The notes: a model not told the origin generated them from the sequence alone. A DNA stretch of 64,000 nt from Zhouia amylolytica (GCF_900116365.1 NZ_FPAG01000001.1:399924-463923); one strand, 5' to 3'. Shown: positions 17,866 through 27,893, counted from the first letter of the stretch. Numbers and translations are program-made.

Positions 17866-17947
17866 TAAAACCGTTAAACTTCTTTTAATCTTTTTGAGGT
17901 TATTTTAACAATCTCTATTTTCATCCGCTAGTAAAACAATCATTAAT

Positions 17948-20791
17948 ATGAAAAAACATATACTCCTAGCTGGTATTATATCAGCCTTCAACCTTATTCA
18001 GGCACAACAACCCCCCACCGCTCCAGATCTTGTTGAGAAAAGCGTTTCAGACCATGAAAACATGCGTGAAAAATCAATAGTCAAAAACCTTCCTTTCACC
18101 AGTATCGGACCCACTATTATGAGTGGACGGGTAGTGGATTTGGATGTTAACCCCAATGACCCTTCGGAGTTTTATGTTGGCTACGCTTCCGGCGGTGTAT
18201 GGCACACTAATAATAACGGGACAAGCTTCACTTCCATAATGGACCAAGCTCCAACTCAAAATATCGGTGACATAGCAGTTGACTGGAAAAATGGCACCAT
18301 TTGGGTAGGAACCGGAGAAAACAATTCCTCTCGCTCTTCATATGCGGGTATTGGAGTTTTAAAAACGACTGACCAGGGAAAAACATGGAAAAATGTGGGA
18401 CTCAATGACTCCCATCATATCGGGAGAATTATCATAAATCCAACAAATCCTAATGAGGTTATAATCGGGGTTACAGGACATTTATATTCAAAAAACAGCG
18501 AAAGAGGTGTTTATAAAACTTCGGATGGAGGATTAACCTGGAAGAAAACGCTCTATATTAATGACGAAACAGGTATAATAGACTTAGTACATTCTCCTGA
18601 TAATTTTAATGTCATGTATGCTGCTGCATGGGAAAGAGACCGTAAAGCATGGAATTTTACAGGTAGTGGTGACAATTCCGGAATCTACAAAAGTACCGAT
18701 GGTGGAGATAGCTGGTCATTAATTACTTCTAAAAACAGTGGATTTCCTACAGGAGAGGGTGTTGGAAGAATCGGATTGGCCGTATATGACGACAATACCT
18801 TATTTGCTGTCCACGACAGTCAATTTCACAGAGAGAAAAAAGACGATACTTCCGACAGTTCAGATAAACTCACCAAAGACGACTTTAAATCAATGCCGAT
18901 GGATGAGTTTATGAAGCTTGACAATAAAAAGCTAAATGAGTTCTTAAAAACGAATGGGTTTCACGAAAAATACCGCGCTCAAAATGTAAAACAACTAGTT
19001 AGCACCGGAACTGTAAAACCAAATGATTTGGCCAAGTATCTAGAAGACGCCAACGCTTTACTTTTTGACACACCAGTAAAAGGCGCTGAGGTATATAAAA
19101 GCACTGATGGTGGAAAATCCTGGCATAAAACACATGAAGAGTACATCGATGGATTATTCTATAGCTATGGTTATTATTTTGGAGAAATCAGGGTCGACCC
19201 AAGCAATGCCAATAAACTTTATATAGGCGGAGTTCCACTCGTTAAATCCGATGATGGTGGTAAAAACTGGAAAATCATCAGCAAGGAAAACGTACATGCT
19301 GATCATCAGGCATTATGGATCAACCCGAATAAGTCAGGACACTTAATCAATGGAAATGATGGTGGCGTTAACATTTCCTATGATGACGGCGAACACTGGA
19401 TTAAAAATAACACTCCTGCAGTAGGTCAGTTTTATGCAGTTAATATCGACCATCAAAAGCCTTACAATATATACGGAGGATTACAGGACAATGGGGTATG
19501 GACCGCACCTCATAACGCTCGACAAGATCAAAGCTGGAAACAGTATGGTAGCTACCCCTGGAAGGAATTAATGGGCGGTGACGGAATGCAAGTACAGATT
19601 GACAACAGAAATCATAACATTATTTATACGGGTTATCAGTTTGGAAATTACTACAGAATAGATCAAGAAAAAAACAAGAGAGTTTATATACAACCAAAAC
19701 ATGAACTTGGCGAAAGCCCTTATCGATTCAACTGGCAAACCCCAATACTGCTCTCTCCGCACAATCAGGACATTTTGTATTTAGGAGGTAATAAGCTAAT
19801 GCGCTCCATGAATCAGGGCAATGATTGGACTGCGATATCAGAAGATTTAACAAATGGGGGAAAACCAGGTAATGTAGCCTATGGAACACTCACAACCATT
19901 TCAGAATCTCCTTTTGAATTTGGTCTGATTTACACAGGAAGTGACGATGGAATGATACATGTAACCAAGAACGCCGGTGCCAGCTGGGAAGTTATCTCCT
20001 CAAACCTGCCAAAGGATTTATGGGTATCAAGGGTTATTGCCTCCTCTCACAAGAAAGAAAGAGTTTATGTCACTTTAAACGGTTATCGCTGGGACGATTT
20101 TAATACTTATGTTTACATGAGTGACGACTATGGAAAAAACTGGAAAGACATCAGTTCGAATCTTCCAATTTCTCCAGTGAATGTGATTAGAGAAGACCCA
20201 ACGAATCAAGATCTGTTATACCTTGGAACCGATAATGGTTTGTTTGTTTCATTAAACAGCGGTAATTCGTGGGAGGCATTCGGTAAAAACCTTCCTATGG
20301 TAGCAGTGCACGACCTTGTCATTCAGCCCGAAGCTAAGGACCTCGTTGTTGGGACTCATGGAAGGAGTATCTACATTGCTGACATTGCTCAATTACAGCA
20401 ATTAACGGAAAATTCCATGACACAAGAGGTTATTCTTTTTGATATTAATGATATTAGACATTCTACTCGTTGGGGTAACAAGTGGAGCCAGTGGTCTGAA
20501 ACCTATGAGCCACACATTACCATTCCTTTTTATGTGTCTAGCTCTAAACAATTAAAAGCCAATGTAGTAACCACAAACGGCATCGTTGTAAACTCGTTAG
20601 CTCTGGATGCAGACCAAGGGTTAAATTATAAGAAATTTGATCTCACTTTTTCGGATAATGGGAGAAAGGCATATGCCAAAAAGAATAAAAACGCCAACCT
20701 GAAAAAGGCAGCGAATGGCAAATACTACCTACCTAAAGGGACATATAAAATAATTGCAGGAACCAAAGAAAAACAATTCACTGTAAAGTAA
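17948..20791 (+). CDS. exported sortilin/VPS10-like BNR-repeat protein
   Basis: 947 residues with a signal peptide (MKKHILLAGIISAFNLIQAQ). It contains at least nine Asp-box (BNR) motifs of the form S-x-D-x-G-x-x-W, for example TSDGGLTWKK, STDGGDSWS, STDGGKSWH, SDDGGKNWK and SDDYGKNWKD, which mark two beta-propellers of the sortilin/VPS10-like type often named glycosyl hydrolase. Residues of about 291-380 form a charged, helix-rich insertion between propeller blades. The C-terminal domain (WGNKWSQWSETYEPHITIP onward) is beta-rich and ends GTYKIIAGTKEKQFTVK. No sialidase active site is evident, so a hydrolase role is unproven. Expected to be periplasmic or surface-exposed. Confidence 0.85.
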   Translation: MKKHILLAGIISAFNLIQAQQPPTAPDLVEKSVSDHENMREKSIVKNLPFTSIGPTIMSGRVVDLDVNPNDPSEFYVGYASGGVWHTNNNGTSFTSIMDQAPTQNIGDIAVDWKNGTIWVGTGENNSSRSSYAGIGVLKTTDQGKTWKNVGLNDSHHIGRIIINPTNPNEVIIGVTGHLYSKNSERGVYKTSDGGLTWKKTLYINDETGIIDLVHSPDNFNVMYAAAWERDRKAWNFTGSGDNSGIYKSTDGGDSWSLITSKNSGFPTGEGVGRIGLAVYDDNTLFAVHDSQFHREKKDDTSDSSDKLTKDDFKSMPMDEFMKLDNKKLNEFLKTNGFHEKYRAQNVKQLVSTGTVKPNDLAKYLEDANALLFDTPVKGAEVYKSTDGGKSWHKTHEEYIDGLFYSYGYYFGEIRVDPSNANKLYIGGVPLVKSDDGGKNWKIISKENVHADHQALWINPNKSGHLINGNDGGVNISYDDGEHWIKNNTPAVGQFYAVNIDHQKPYNIYGGLQDNGVWTAPHNARQDQSWKQYGSYPWKELMGGDGMQVQIDNRNHNIIYTGYQFGNYYRIDQEKNKRVYIQPKHELGESPYRFNWQTPILLSPHNQDILYLGGNKLMRSMNQGNDWTAISEDLTNGGKPGNVAYGTLTTISESPFEFGLIYTGSDDGMIHVTKNAGASWEVISSNLPKDLWVSRVIASSHKKERVYVTLNGYRWDDFNTYVYMSDDYGKNWKDISSNLPISPVNVIREDPTNQDLLYLGTDNGLFVSLNSGNSWEAFGKNLPMVAVHDLVIQPEAKDLVVGTHGRSIYIADIAQLQQLTENSMTQEVILFDINDIRHSTRWGNKWSQWSETYEPHITIPFYVSSSKQLKANVVTTNGIVVNSLALDADQGLNYKKFDLTFSDNGRKAYAKKNKNANLKKAANGKYYLPKGTYKIIAGTKEKQFTVK

Positions 20792-20797
20792 TTAAAA

Positions 20798-20827
20798 ATT
20801 TAGGTGGCTTGATCAAGCCACCTAAAT
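20798..20827 (+). terminator. perfect hairpin after the BNR gene
   Basis: A perfect 13-base-pair inverted repeat (ATTTAGGTGGCTT / AAGCCACCTAAAT) around GATC begins seven bases past the stop codon of the BNR gene. On the plus strand it lacks a T run, so it may act as a bidirectional or processing hairpin rather than a classical terminator. Confidence 0.55.
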
Positions 20828-20974
20828 ACTGAAAACCAACGCTTTTTTAAAACTAACTTAAATTAACTTACAAATATCTATGTAGGGTTTTAATTGGTTA
20901 TCTCAAATATAACCACTCAATACATTTTAAAACAGGGGTTATTTCCCCATTGTTAATAGTATTCCTCCCGTTTA

Positions 20975-21022
20975 TTGTTAAATTTCAATCGTTTTAGCTG
21001 CCATTCTTTGTTAAATTTCAAT
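20975..21022 (+). repeat. 33-bp-spaced direct repeat upstream of sdhC
   Basis: TTGTTAAATTTCAAT occurs identically at 20975-20989 and 21008-21022, 33 bases start to start, about three helical turns. With its flanking A the first copy is an imperfect palindrome (ATTG, eight bases, CAAT). The region is 47-119 bases upstream of the sdhC -7 box and could bind a dimeric regulator. In the 332-base gap before sdhC I otherwise see only the hairpin at 20798 and the promoter at 21069-21099. Confidence 0.5.
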
Positions 21023-21068
21023 TTATTTTAAACTCATTCTAAATTGCGCTCAAATTAGAATCTAAAGT

Positions 21069-21099
21069 TTGTTAATGAATTGCCTGTACAGTATTTTTG
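21069..21099 (+). promoter_or_regulatory. putative promoter of sdhCAB
   Basis: TTG at 21069-21071, 20 bases, then TATTTTTG at 21092-21099: an exact match to the Bacteroidota -33/-7 pattern TTG-N(about 19-20)-TAnnTTTG. The -7 box is 24 bases before the chosen sdhC start, leaving a short leader. Confidence 0.6.
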
Positions 21100-21123
21100 T
21101 TCATCAATAAAAATCATCTACTA

Positions 21124-21783
21124 ATGAGCGGAATTTTAAATTCATCAATAGCGAGAAAAGTCGCAATGGCTCTTTCTGCTATATTCTTATTAATCTTCCT
21201 TTTACAACACTTTTTAATAAATTTCACATCTGTTATCAGTGAAAATCTATTTAATGAGCTTTCTCATTTTATGGGCACAAATATTCTAATTCAGGCTGTC
21301 ATGCAACCTGTACTGATTTTTGCCGTTGTTTTTCACTTTGTAATGGGCTTTATTTTAGAAGCTAAAAATAAAAGTGCTCGTAAAATCAAGTATGTTAGCT
21401 ATAATGGTGGCGCAAATTCGTCATGGATGTCAAGGAATATGATATACAGCGGCCTTGTGATCTTAGCTTTTCTTGTGTTACACTTCATTGACTTCTGGAT
21501 TCCTGAAATGAACTATAAGTACATTCAGTTCAACCCTGAAGACCCAACCCGTTATTATGGTGAGCTAGTTCATAAGTTTGAAAGCCCATTAAGAGTTGGC
21601 GCTTATGTTGTGTCTTTTGCCTTGTTATCTCTACACCTTTTGCATGGATTTCAGTCATCTTTTCAATCTGTAGGATGTAATGGCAAATACACACCGGCAT
21701 TAAAGGCTTTCGGGAAATACTTCGCAATCTTGATCCCTCTTGGGTTTATTTTCATTGCTCTTTTCCATCATTTTAACCATTAA
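21124..21783 (+). CDS. sdhC: succinate dehydrogenase cytochrome b subunit
   Basis: 219 residues from the ATG at 21124 (MSGILNSSIARKVAMALSAI); an ATG nine codons upstream would fall almost on the -7 box and is not conserved. Five hydrophobic segments and conserved histidines (LQHFLINF, VVFHFVMGF, LVLHFIDFW, LSLHLLHGFQSSFQS, ALFHHFNH) fit the single-subunit di-haem cytochrome b of type B succinate:quinone oxidoreductases, as in Wolinella and Bacillus. It anchors SdhA/SdhB in the inner membrane and passes electrons to menaquinone. sdhA begins 12 bases downstream. Confidence 0.94.
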   Translation: MSGILNSSIARKVAMALSAIFLLIFLLQHFLINFTSVISENLFNELSHFMGTNILIQAVMQPVLIFAVVFHFVMGFILEAKNKSARKIKYVSYNGGANSSWMSRNMIYSGLVILAFLVLHFIDFWIPEMNYKYIQFNPEDPTRYYGELVHKFESPLRVGAYVVSFALLSLHLLHGFQSSFQSVGCNGKYTPALKAFGKYFAILIPLGFIFIALFHHFNH

Positions 21784-21795
21784 AGATCAATTCAA

Positions 21796-23799
21796 ATGGC
21801 AACATTAGAATCAAAAATACCACAGGGGCCAATAGGCGATAAGTGGACAAATCACAAGAACAATATAAACCTGGTAAATCCAGCCAACAAACGAAACATA
21901 GATGTTATCGTAGTTGGTACTGGTCTTGCCGGAGGATCGGCTGCAGCTACATTAGCAGAACTTGGATATAATGTAAAGACTTTCTGCTATCAAGACTCAC
22001 CTCGTCGTGCACACTCGATTGCAGCCCAGGGAGGTATCAACGCTGCTAAAAATTATCAAGGCGATGGTGATTCCACCTATCGTTTGTTTTACGACACCGT
22101 TAAAGGTGGTGATTACCGCGCTCGCGAGGCGAATGTTTATCGATTAGCAGAGGTTTCTGCAAACATTATCGACCAATGTGTGGCGCAAGGAGTTCCTTTT
22201 GCTCGTGAATATGGTGGGTTATTGGATAATCGCTCTTTCGGTGGTGTTTTAGTATCGCGAACGTTCTATGCTAAGGGTCAAACAGGACAACAGCTTTTAT
22301 TGGGTGCTTATGCGGCTATGAACCGTCAAATCAACCGAGGTAAAATTGAGTCTTTTAACCGTCATGAGATGCTCGACATCGTAGTTGTAGATGGTAAAGC
22401 ACGTGGAATCATTGCAAGAAATATGGTTACAGGTGAAATTGAAAGACACGCTGCGCATGCGGTTGTCATTGCTTCAGGAGGATATGGGAACGTATTCTTT
22501 CTTTCAACAAACGCAATGGGAAGTAACGTGACAGCTTCATGGAAAATCCATAAGAAAGGTGCGTATTTTGCCAATCCATGCTTCACGCAAATCCACCCGA
22601 CTTGTATTCCAGTTTCAGGTGATCATCAATCAAAACTAACATTGATGTCTGAATCACTTCGTAACGATGGCCGTATATGGGTGCCAAAGAAAAAGGAAGA
22701 TGCGATTGCAATTCGTGAAGGAAGACTAAAACCTACTGAATTGGCGGAAGAAGACAGAGATTATTACCTGGAAAGAAGATATCCTTCATTCGGTAACCTG
22801 GTACCTCGAGATGTTGCTTCAAGAGCAGCAAAAGAAAGATGTGATGCCGGGTTTGGTGTTAATGCTACCGGTGAGGCCGTATTTTTAGATTTTGAATCTG
22901 CTATTATGCGCTACGGTAGAGAACAAGCCGCTATTCACGGTAATCACAATCCAAGCGATGCAGAGGTTCGTAAACTTGGGGAAGAGGTTGTTGAAAATAA
23001 ATACGGAAACCTTTTCCAGATGTATGAGAAGATCGTTGATGAGAATCCATATAAAACGCCAATGAAAATTTACCCTGCCGTTCACTATACAATGGGTGGT
23101 ATTTGGGTTGATTATAATTTAATGACTTCTATCGAGGGATGTTACGCCATTGGTGAGGCCAATTTCTCTGACCACGGAGCTAACCGTCTAGGAGCTTCAG
23201 CGCTAATGCAAGGATTAGCCGATGGTTATTTTGTACTTCCCTATACTATAGGAGATTATTTATCGCAAGATATCAGGACAGGTAAAATATCTACTGAGAC
23301 TCCTGAATTTGAGGAAGCTGAAAAGAATGTTCAAGGTCAAATTGACGCTCTAATAAACAATAATGGCTCCAATTCTGTTGATCATTACCACAAAAAACTT
23401 GGTAAAATCATGTGGAATAAATGTGGAATGGCAAGGAACGAACAAGGACTTAAGGAAGCTATTAAAGAAATCAAAGAACTACGTGAAGATTTTTACAAAA
23501 ATGTTCGCGTTACAGGAAGTGCTGACAGTAAAAATGCTGAGTTAGAAAAAGCAATGCGTGTTGCTGACTTTCTGGAATTAGGTGAATTATTCGCCAAGGA
23601 TGCCCTACACCGAAATGAATCATGCGGTGGACACTTCCGTGAAGAATATCAAACGGAAGAAGGTGAAGCCTTACGTGACGATGAGAACTTTAAGTATGTA
23701 GCCGCATGGGAGTATAAAGGCGAACCAAGTGATGCAGTACTTCACAAGGAGGACTTAGAGTATAAGAACATCGAATTAAAAACAAGAAGTTATAAATAG
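21796..23799 (+). CDS. sdhA: succinate dehydrogenase/fumarate reductase flavoprotein subunit
   Basis: 667 residues. The FAD-binding Rossmann motif [19 protein letters not shown] is at about 41-59, [19 protein letters not shown] contains the flavin-contacting region, [10 protein letters not shown] is in the capping region, and the active-site stretches [10 protein letters not shown] and [12 protein letters not shown] are present. It oxidises succinate to fumarate in the citric acid cycle. The length and the internal sequence agree with the Bacteroidota enzyme. It lies between sdhC and sdhB; the 73-base gap after it holds a palindromic repeat element. Confidence 0.97.
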   Translation: MATLESKIPQGPIGDKWTNHKNNINLVNPANKRNIDVIVVGTGLAGGSAAATLAELGYNVKTFCYQDSPRRAHSIAAQGGINAAKNYQGDGDSTYRLFYDTVKGGDYRAREANVYRLAEVSANIIDQCVAQGVPFAREYGGLLDNRSFGGVLVSRTFYAKGQTGQQLLLGAYAAMNRQINRGKIESFNRHEMLDIVVVDGKARGIIARNMVTGEIERHAAHAVVIASGGYGNVFFLSTNAMGSNVTASWKIHKKGAYFANPCFTQIHPTCIPVSGDHQSKLTLMSESLRNDGRIWVPKKKEDAIAIREGRLKPTELAEEDRDYYLERRYPSFGNLVPRDVASRAAKERCDAGFGVNATGEAVFLDFESAIMRYGREQAAIHGNHNPSDAEVRKLGEEVVENKYGNLFQMYEKIVDENPYKTPMKIYPAVHYTMGGIWVDYNLMTSIEGCYAIGEANFSDHGANRLGASALMQGLADGYFVLPYTIGDYLSQDIRTGKISTETPEFEEAEKNVQGQIDALINNNGSNSVDHYHKKLGKIMWNKCGMARNEQGLKEAIKEIKELREDFYKNVRVTGSADSKNAELEKAMRVADFLELGELFAKDALHRNESCGGHFREEYQTEEGEALRDDENFKYVAAWEYKGEPSDAVLHKEDLEYKNIELKTRSYK

Positions 23800-23868
23800 A
23801 TATCAGTATTGAGACATGGGATGTTAGACTAACTGCTCAAAACTCAATACTCAATACTAAAATCTAAA
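23800..23868. repeat. palindromic intergenic element, copy 1 (sdhA-sdhB gap)
   Basis: The element starts right after the sdhA stop. AGTATTGAG (23805-23813) is inverted relative to CTCAATACT (23843-23851 and, overlapping, 23850-23858), and an inner GTTAGACTAAC can form a second small hairpin. The 19-base segment ACTCAATACTAAAATCTAA at 23849-23867 recurs identically at 63522-63540 between atpA and atpG. This points to a dispersed REP-like family. Confidence 0.65.
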
Positions 23869-23872
23869 TATT

Positions 23873-24616
23873 ATGAATCTTACATTAAAAATATGGCGTC
23901 AAAAAGACGCAAACACTCAAGGAAAGATCGTTGATTATCCTATCAGCGAGGTATCTCCGGATATGTCTTTTCTTGAAATGTTAGACGTTTTAAATGAACA
24001 ATTAATCTCAAAAGGGGAAGAGCCCGTTGAGTTTGATCATGACTGTAGAGAGGGTATATGCGGAACTTGTTCATTACAGATAAATGGTGAGCCACATGGT
24101 CCGGATCGCGGAGTTACGACTTGTCAATTACACATGCGTATGTTCAAGGATGGTGACACTATTTTTATAGAACCCTTCAGAGCGAACGCCTTTCCTGTAA
24201 TTAAAGATTTAATTGTAGATCGAAGTTCTTTTGACCGTATTCAACAAGCTGGTGGGTTTATTTCGGTAAACACCTCAGGTAACACCATAGATGCAAACTC
24301 AATTCCGGTAAACAAACACGATGCTGATAAGTCATTTGACGCAGCAACCTGTATTGGGTGTGGTGCTTGCGTAGCAGCCTGTAAAAATGCCAGTGCCATG
24401 TTATTTACATCTGCAAAAGTTTCTCAATTTGCCTTATTACCACAAGGACAAGTTGAAGCTACGGATCGCGTAATGAACATGGTTCGTCAAATGGATCTTG
24501 AAGGATTTGGAAACTGTACGAATACAGGAGCCTGTGAAATAGAATGCCCTAAAGGTATTTCTTTAGAGAATATTGCAAGAATGAACAGAGAATATCTAAA
24601 AGCTTCTACGAAGTAA
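23873..24616 (+). CDS. sdhB: succinate dehydrogenase/fumarate reductase iron-sulphur subunit
   Basis: 247 residues. The N-terminal ferredoxin domain has the [2Fe-2S] ligands in [16 protein letters not shown] and a further Cys in [10 protein letters not shown]. The C-terminal domain has [17 protein letters not shown] and [15 protein letters not shown] for the [4Fe-4S] and [3Fe-4S] clusters. It relays electrons from the SdhA flavin to the haems of SdhC. Third gene of sdhCAB, followed by a strong terminator. Confidence 0.97.
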   Translation: MNLTLKIWRQKDANTQGKIVDYPISEVSPDMSFLEMLDVLNEQLISKGEEPVEFDHDCREGICGTCSLQINGEPHGPDRGVTTCQLHMRMFKDGDTIFIEPFRANAFPVIKDLIVDRSSFDRIQQAGGFISVNTSGNTIDANSIPVNKHDADKSFDAATCIGCGACVAACKNASAMLFTSAKVSQFALLPQGQVEATDRVMNMVRQMDLEGFGNCTNTGACEIECPKGISLENIARMNREYLKASTK

Positions 24617-24642
24617 TTAATATTTTTTAAAGTCTTTATACG

Positions 24643-24677
24643 ATCCCGAACATAAATTGTTCGGGATTTTTTATTTT
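24643..24677 (+). terminator. rho-independent terminator of sdhCAB
   Basis: A ten-base-pair stem ATCCCGAACA / TGTTCGGGAT with a five-base loop (TAAAT) and a T-rich tail (TTTTTATTTTT). It starts 26 bases past the sdhB stop and ends just before the next gene, so the ABC gene must have another promoter or depend on read-through. Confidence 0.9.
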
Positions 24678-24683
24678 TAGACA

Positions 24684-26369
24684 ATGCAAAACAACTTATT
24701 AGAAATAGACCAGCTCTCCATTGCTTTTTCCACAGAAAAAAGACACCAGACCGTTGTTAGAAATATTTCCTACAGCCTCAAAACGAATGAAATTTTAGGA
24801 ATCGTTGGAGAATCCGGAAGTGGAAAGTCTGTAAGTTCACTTGCCATAATGGGGCTTTTACCCAAGAAAATTTCAAAATTGGAATCAGGATACATCCGAT
24901 TTGAAGACAAAGAATTAACTTCCATAGCCCATAAAGACTTTCGAAAAATCAGAGGAAAAGAAATAAGCATGATATTTCAAGAGCCCATGAGTTCCTTAAA
25001 CCCTTCTTTGAAATGCGGAACTCAAGTTATGGAAATACTTTTTCAACATTCCTCAATGACTTCAAAAGAGGCAAAAGAAGAAACTCTGGCTCTTTTTAAA
25101 AAAGTCAAACTTCCGAGACCAGCCTCTATTTTTGACAGTTATCCTCACCAAATAAGTGGAGGACAGAAACAGCGGGTTATGATTGCCATGGCCATTGCAT
25201 GCAAACCAAAAATTTTAATTGCAGATGAACCGACCACTGCCCTTGATGTTACCGTTCAAAAGGAAATTATAGCTCTTTTAAGAGATCTTCAGAAAGAAAC
25301 TGGCATGAGTATCATTTTCATCTCTCATGACCTATCACTGGTCTCTGAAATAGCCGACAGTATTGTAGTTATGTATAAAGGAGAAATTGTGGAGAAAGGA
25401 GCAACCAATAAAATCTTTTCCAATCCCCAACACACCTATACGAAAGCACTACTTAATGCGCGTCCACCACTAAACAAAAGACTTGAAAAACTAGCTACCA
25501 TAAAAGATTTTTTGGATGGAAGTTTTGAACCAAAAATAATATCAGAAGATAAACGAAAAGAAATACAGGCAAAAATCTATGAGCAACCTCCGATACTTGA
25601 GGTTATAAATATTGAAAAGACTTATTTTTCAAAGGCAGGATTATTTAAAAAGGATGCTTTAAAAGCCGTTAACAACGTAAGCTTTAAACTCTATGAAGGT
25701 GAAACCCTAGGCCTGGTAGGAGAAAGTGGTTGTGGTAAATCAACATTAGGAAACACCATTCTTCAACTAGATAAAGCCACTGCGGGAACCATTCTCTATA
25801 AGGGAGAGGACATAACCCTGCTTAATAAAAAAGCGCTCAGAGAACTAAGAAAAGAGGTTCAGATAATTTTTCAGGACCCCTATTCCTCATTAAATCCGAG
25901 AATCCCCATTGGAAAAGCAATTTCAGAACCCATGAAGGTGCACAAGATTTATACCTCCGAAAAGGACCGTAAGAAAAAAACAATTGATATTCTAGAACGG
26001 GTCGGGCTCTCTGAAGAACATTATAGCCGATATCCTCATGAATTTAGTGGAGGTCAGCGACAACGTGTAGGAATTGCAAGAACAATTGCTCTGAACCCAA
26101 AACTCATCGTTTGCGACGAATCGGTATCTGCATTAGATATCTCAGTACAGGCTCAGGTATTGAACTTGTTGAATGAACTAAAAGAAACTTTTGGTTTTAC
26201 CTATATCTTCATTTCTCATGATTTGGCGGTGGTTAAATTCATGGCGGACCAATTATTAGTCATGAACAATGGTAAAATAGAAGAATTAGGAGACGCAGAT
26301 TTAATATACTCAAACCCGACATCTTCATACACTAAAAAACTAATCGATGCCATTCCAAAAGGAATTTAG
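24684..26369 (+). CDS. fused dual-ATPase ABC transporter protein (dipeptide/oligopeptide type)
   Basis: 561 residues with two complete ABC ATPase domains in tandem, as in YejF and GsiA. Domain 1 has Walker A GESGSGKS at 42-49, signature ISGGQKQR and Walker B ILIADE; domain 2 has Walker A GESGCGKST near 345, signature FSGGQRQR and LIVCDE. Each is followed by the oligopeptide-ABC tail that ends in a Pro-rich segment (NARPPLNKRLEK; DAIPKGI). Permease and binding-protein genes are not adjacent, which is usual in Flavobacteriaceae. The likely substrates are di- or oligopeptides; this is from family similarity only. Confidence 0.92.
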   Translation: MQNNLLEIDQLSIAFSTEKRHQTVVRNISYSLKTNEILGIVGESGSGKSVSSLAIMGLLPKKISKLESGYIRFEDKELTSIAHKDFRKIRGKEISMIFQEPMSSLNPSLKCGTQVMEILFQHSSMTSKEAKEETLALFKKVKLPRPASIFDSYPHQISGGQKQRVMIAMAIACKPKILIADEPTTALDVTVQKEIIALLRDLQKETGMSIIFISHDLSLVSEIADSIVVMYKGEIVEKGATNKIFSNPQHTYTKALLNARPPLNKRLEKLATIKDFLDGSFEPKIISEDKRKEIQAKIYEQPPILEVINIEKTYFSKAGLFKKDALKAVNNVSFKLYEGETLGLVGESGCGKSTLGNTILQLDKATAGTILYKGEDITLLNKKALRELRKEVQIIFQDPYSSLNPRIPIGKAISEPMKVHKIYTSEKDRKKKTIDILERVGLSEEHYSRYPHEFSGGQRQRVGIARTIALNPKLIVCDESVSALDISVQAQVLNLLNELKETFGFTYIFISHDLAVVKFMADQLLVMNNGKIEELGDADLIYSNPTSSYTKKLIDAIPKGI

Positions 26370-26418
26370 CATCGACGTTTTTTAGCTTCCGCAAATTATA
26401 CATTTAATTTTTTAATGT

Positions 26419-27075
26419 TCACAGATTCATCTCAGGCACATCCCCGTCAATGATCAAGGTACCATCAGTAGCGTCCTTTATACTATCAACACTAACACCT
26501 GGTGCCCGTTCTAACAATTTAAACCCTTTATTTGTCACCTCTATCACTGCTAAATTAGTGACAATCTTCTTTACGCACTGTACTCCGGTTAAAGGCAAAC
26601 TACATCTTTTTAGCAATTTAGAATCTCCTCTCTTATTGGTATGCATCATAGCGACGATGATGTTCTCAGCCGAGGCCACCAAATCCATAGCACCTCCCAT
26701 TCCTTTAACCATTTTGCCAGGGATTTTCCAGTTGGCAATATCCCCATTCTCAGACACCTCCATGGCTCCTAAAATAGTAAGATCAACATGCTTCCCCCGG
26801 ATCATCCCAAAACTTAATGAAGAATCAAAAAAGCTTGCTCCTGGCAAGGTTGTAATCGTTTGCTTACCAGCATTAATTATATCGGCATCCTCCTCACCTT
26901 CAAAAGGGAAGGGCCCCATTCCTAAAACTCCATTTTCACTTTGAAACTCTACCGAAATATCATCTCTAACATAATTAGCGACAAGTGTGGGAATTCCAAT
27001 TCCGAGATTAACATAGTAGCCATCTTTAACCTCTTTAGCGATTCGCTGGGCAATCTGTTCTTTTGATAAACTCAT
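26419..27075 (-). CDS. 3-oxoacid CoA-transferase subunit B
   Basis: 218 residues. With subunit A it moves CoA from succinyl-CoA to acetoacetate or a related 3-oxoacid. The catalytic glutamate is Glu47 in FQSENGVLGMGPFP, the standard site of family I CoA transferases; YYVNLGIGIPTLVAN and DLTILGAMEVSENGDIANW are further family stretches. It starts two bases after the subunit A stop codon, a sign of translational coupling. Often called ScoB/AtoA/PcaJ; the exact oxoacid is not certain. Confidence 0.92.
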   Translation of the reverse strand: MSLSKEQIAQRIAKEVKDGYYVNLGIGIPTLVANYVRDDISVEFQSENGVLGMGPFPFEGEEDADIINAGKQTITTLPGASFFDSSLSFGMIRGKHVDLTILGAMEVSENGDIANWKIPGKMVKGMGGAMDLVASAENIIVAMMHTNKRGDSKLLKRCSLPLTGVQCVKKIVTNLAVIEVTNKGFKLLERAPGVSVDSIKDATDGTLIIDGDVPEMNL

Positions 27076-27077
27076 AA

Positions 27078-27779
27078 TTAATCTCTTTTTCTAACGGTAC
27101 GCTGTTCGATTCGCTTTTCGAATTTTTCACCTTTAAAAATACGTTGTACAAATATTCCTGGTATATGAATTTGATTTGGATCTAATGACCCTACAGGCAG
27201 AAGTTCTTCGACTTCGGCAACCGTTATTTTAGCCGCCCCACACATAACCGGGTTAAAATTTCTAGCAGTTCCTTTGAAAATCAAATTACCGGCTTCATCT
27301 CCCTTCCATGCCTTTACAAAAGCAAAGTCAGCTTTGAAGGCATGCTCTAAAACATACATCTTACCATCGAACTCTCTGGTTTCCTTCCCTTCAGCAACTT
27401 CAGTTCCAAAACCAGCAGGGGTATAAATTGCAGGTAAGCCAACTTGAGCTGCCCTACAACGCTCTGCTAATGTTCCCTGAGGGATTAATTCAACATCAAG
27501 TTCACCACTAAGCATCTGCCGTTCAAATTCATCATTTTCTCCAACATATGAAGAAATCATTTTATTTATCTGATGATTCTGTAAAAGCAAACCAAGACCA
27601 AAGTCATCGACCCCGGCATTATTTGAGATACACGTAAGATCTTTTACGCCCAGTTTTACAAGCTCCGATATAGTATTTTCAGGAATACCACATAAACCGA
27701 ACCCTCCGAGCATAAAGGTCATGCCGTTATCGACCCCTAGAAGTGCTTCAGACACCGTACTGACTTTCTTTTTGATCAT
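27078..27779 (-). CDS. 3-oxoacid CoA-transferase subunit A
   Basis: 233 residues. The CoA-binding motif [15 protein letters not shown] at about 22-36 is the family I signature, with [16 protein letters not shown] and [18 protein letters not shown] also conserved. It pairs with the directly downstream subunit B gene. A role in ketone-body or branched-chain amino acid breakdown is likely; leucine breakdown would fit, but no other gene of that pathway is in the window. Confidence 0.92.
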   Translation of the reverse strand: MIKKKVSTVSEALLGVDNGMTFMLGGFGLCGIPENTISELVKLGVKDLTCISNNAGVDDFGLGLLLQNHQINKMISSYVGENDEFERQMLSGELDVELIPQGTLAERCRAAQVGLPAIYTPAGFGTEVAEGKETREFDGKMYVLEHAFKADFAFVKAWKGDEAGNLIFKGTARNFNPVMCGAAKITVAEVEELLPVGSLDPNQIHIPGIFVQRIFKGEKFEKRIEQRTVRKRD

Positions 27780-27893
27780 TCGTAAAATTTTAGCTGAAAA
27801 TTACGAATATTTCAACGAATTGCAGAATTAATCTCTTAAAATCACGAATATGTTATCAACAAAATAAATGAAGTAAACTAAGGTCTCAATACT

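Noticed and set aside
18500-20300. Repeated DNA motifs suggesting an array
   Set aside because: They are coding BNR/Asp-box repeats, diverged at the DNA level and part of one reading frame.
26450-26944. 164-residue open frame on the plus strand
   Set aside because: It lies fully antisense to the strongly conserved CoA-transferase subunit B gene and its translation resembles no family; it is an effect of codon bias.
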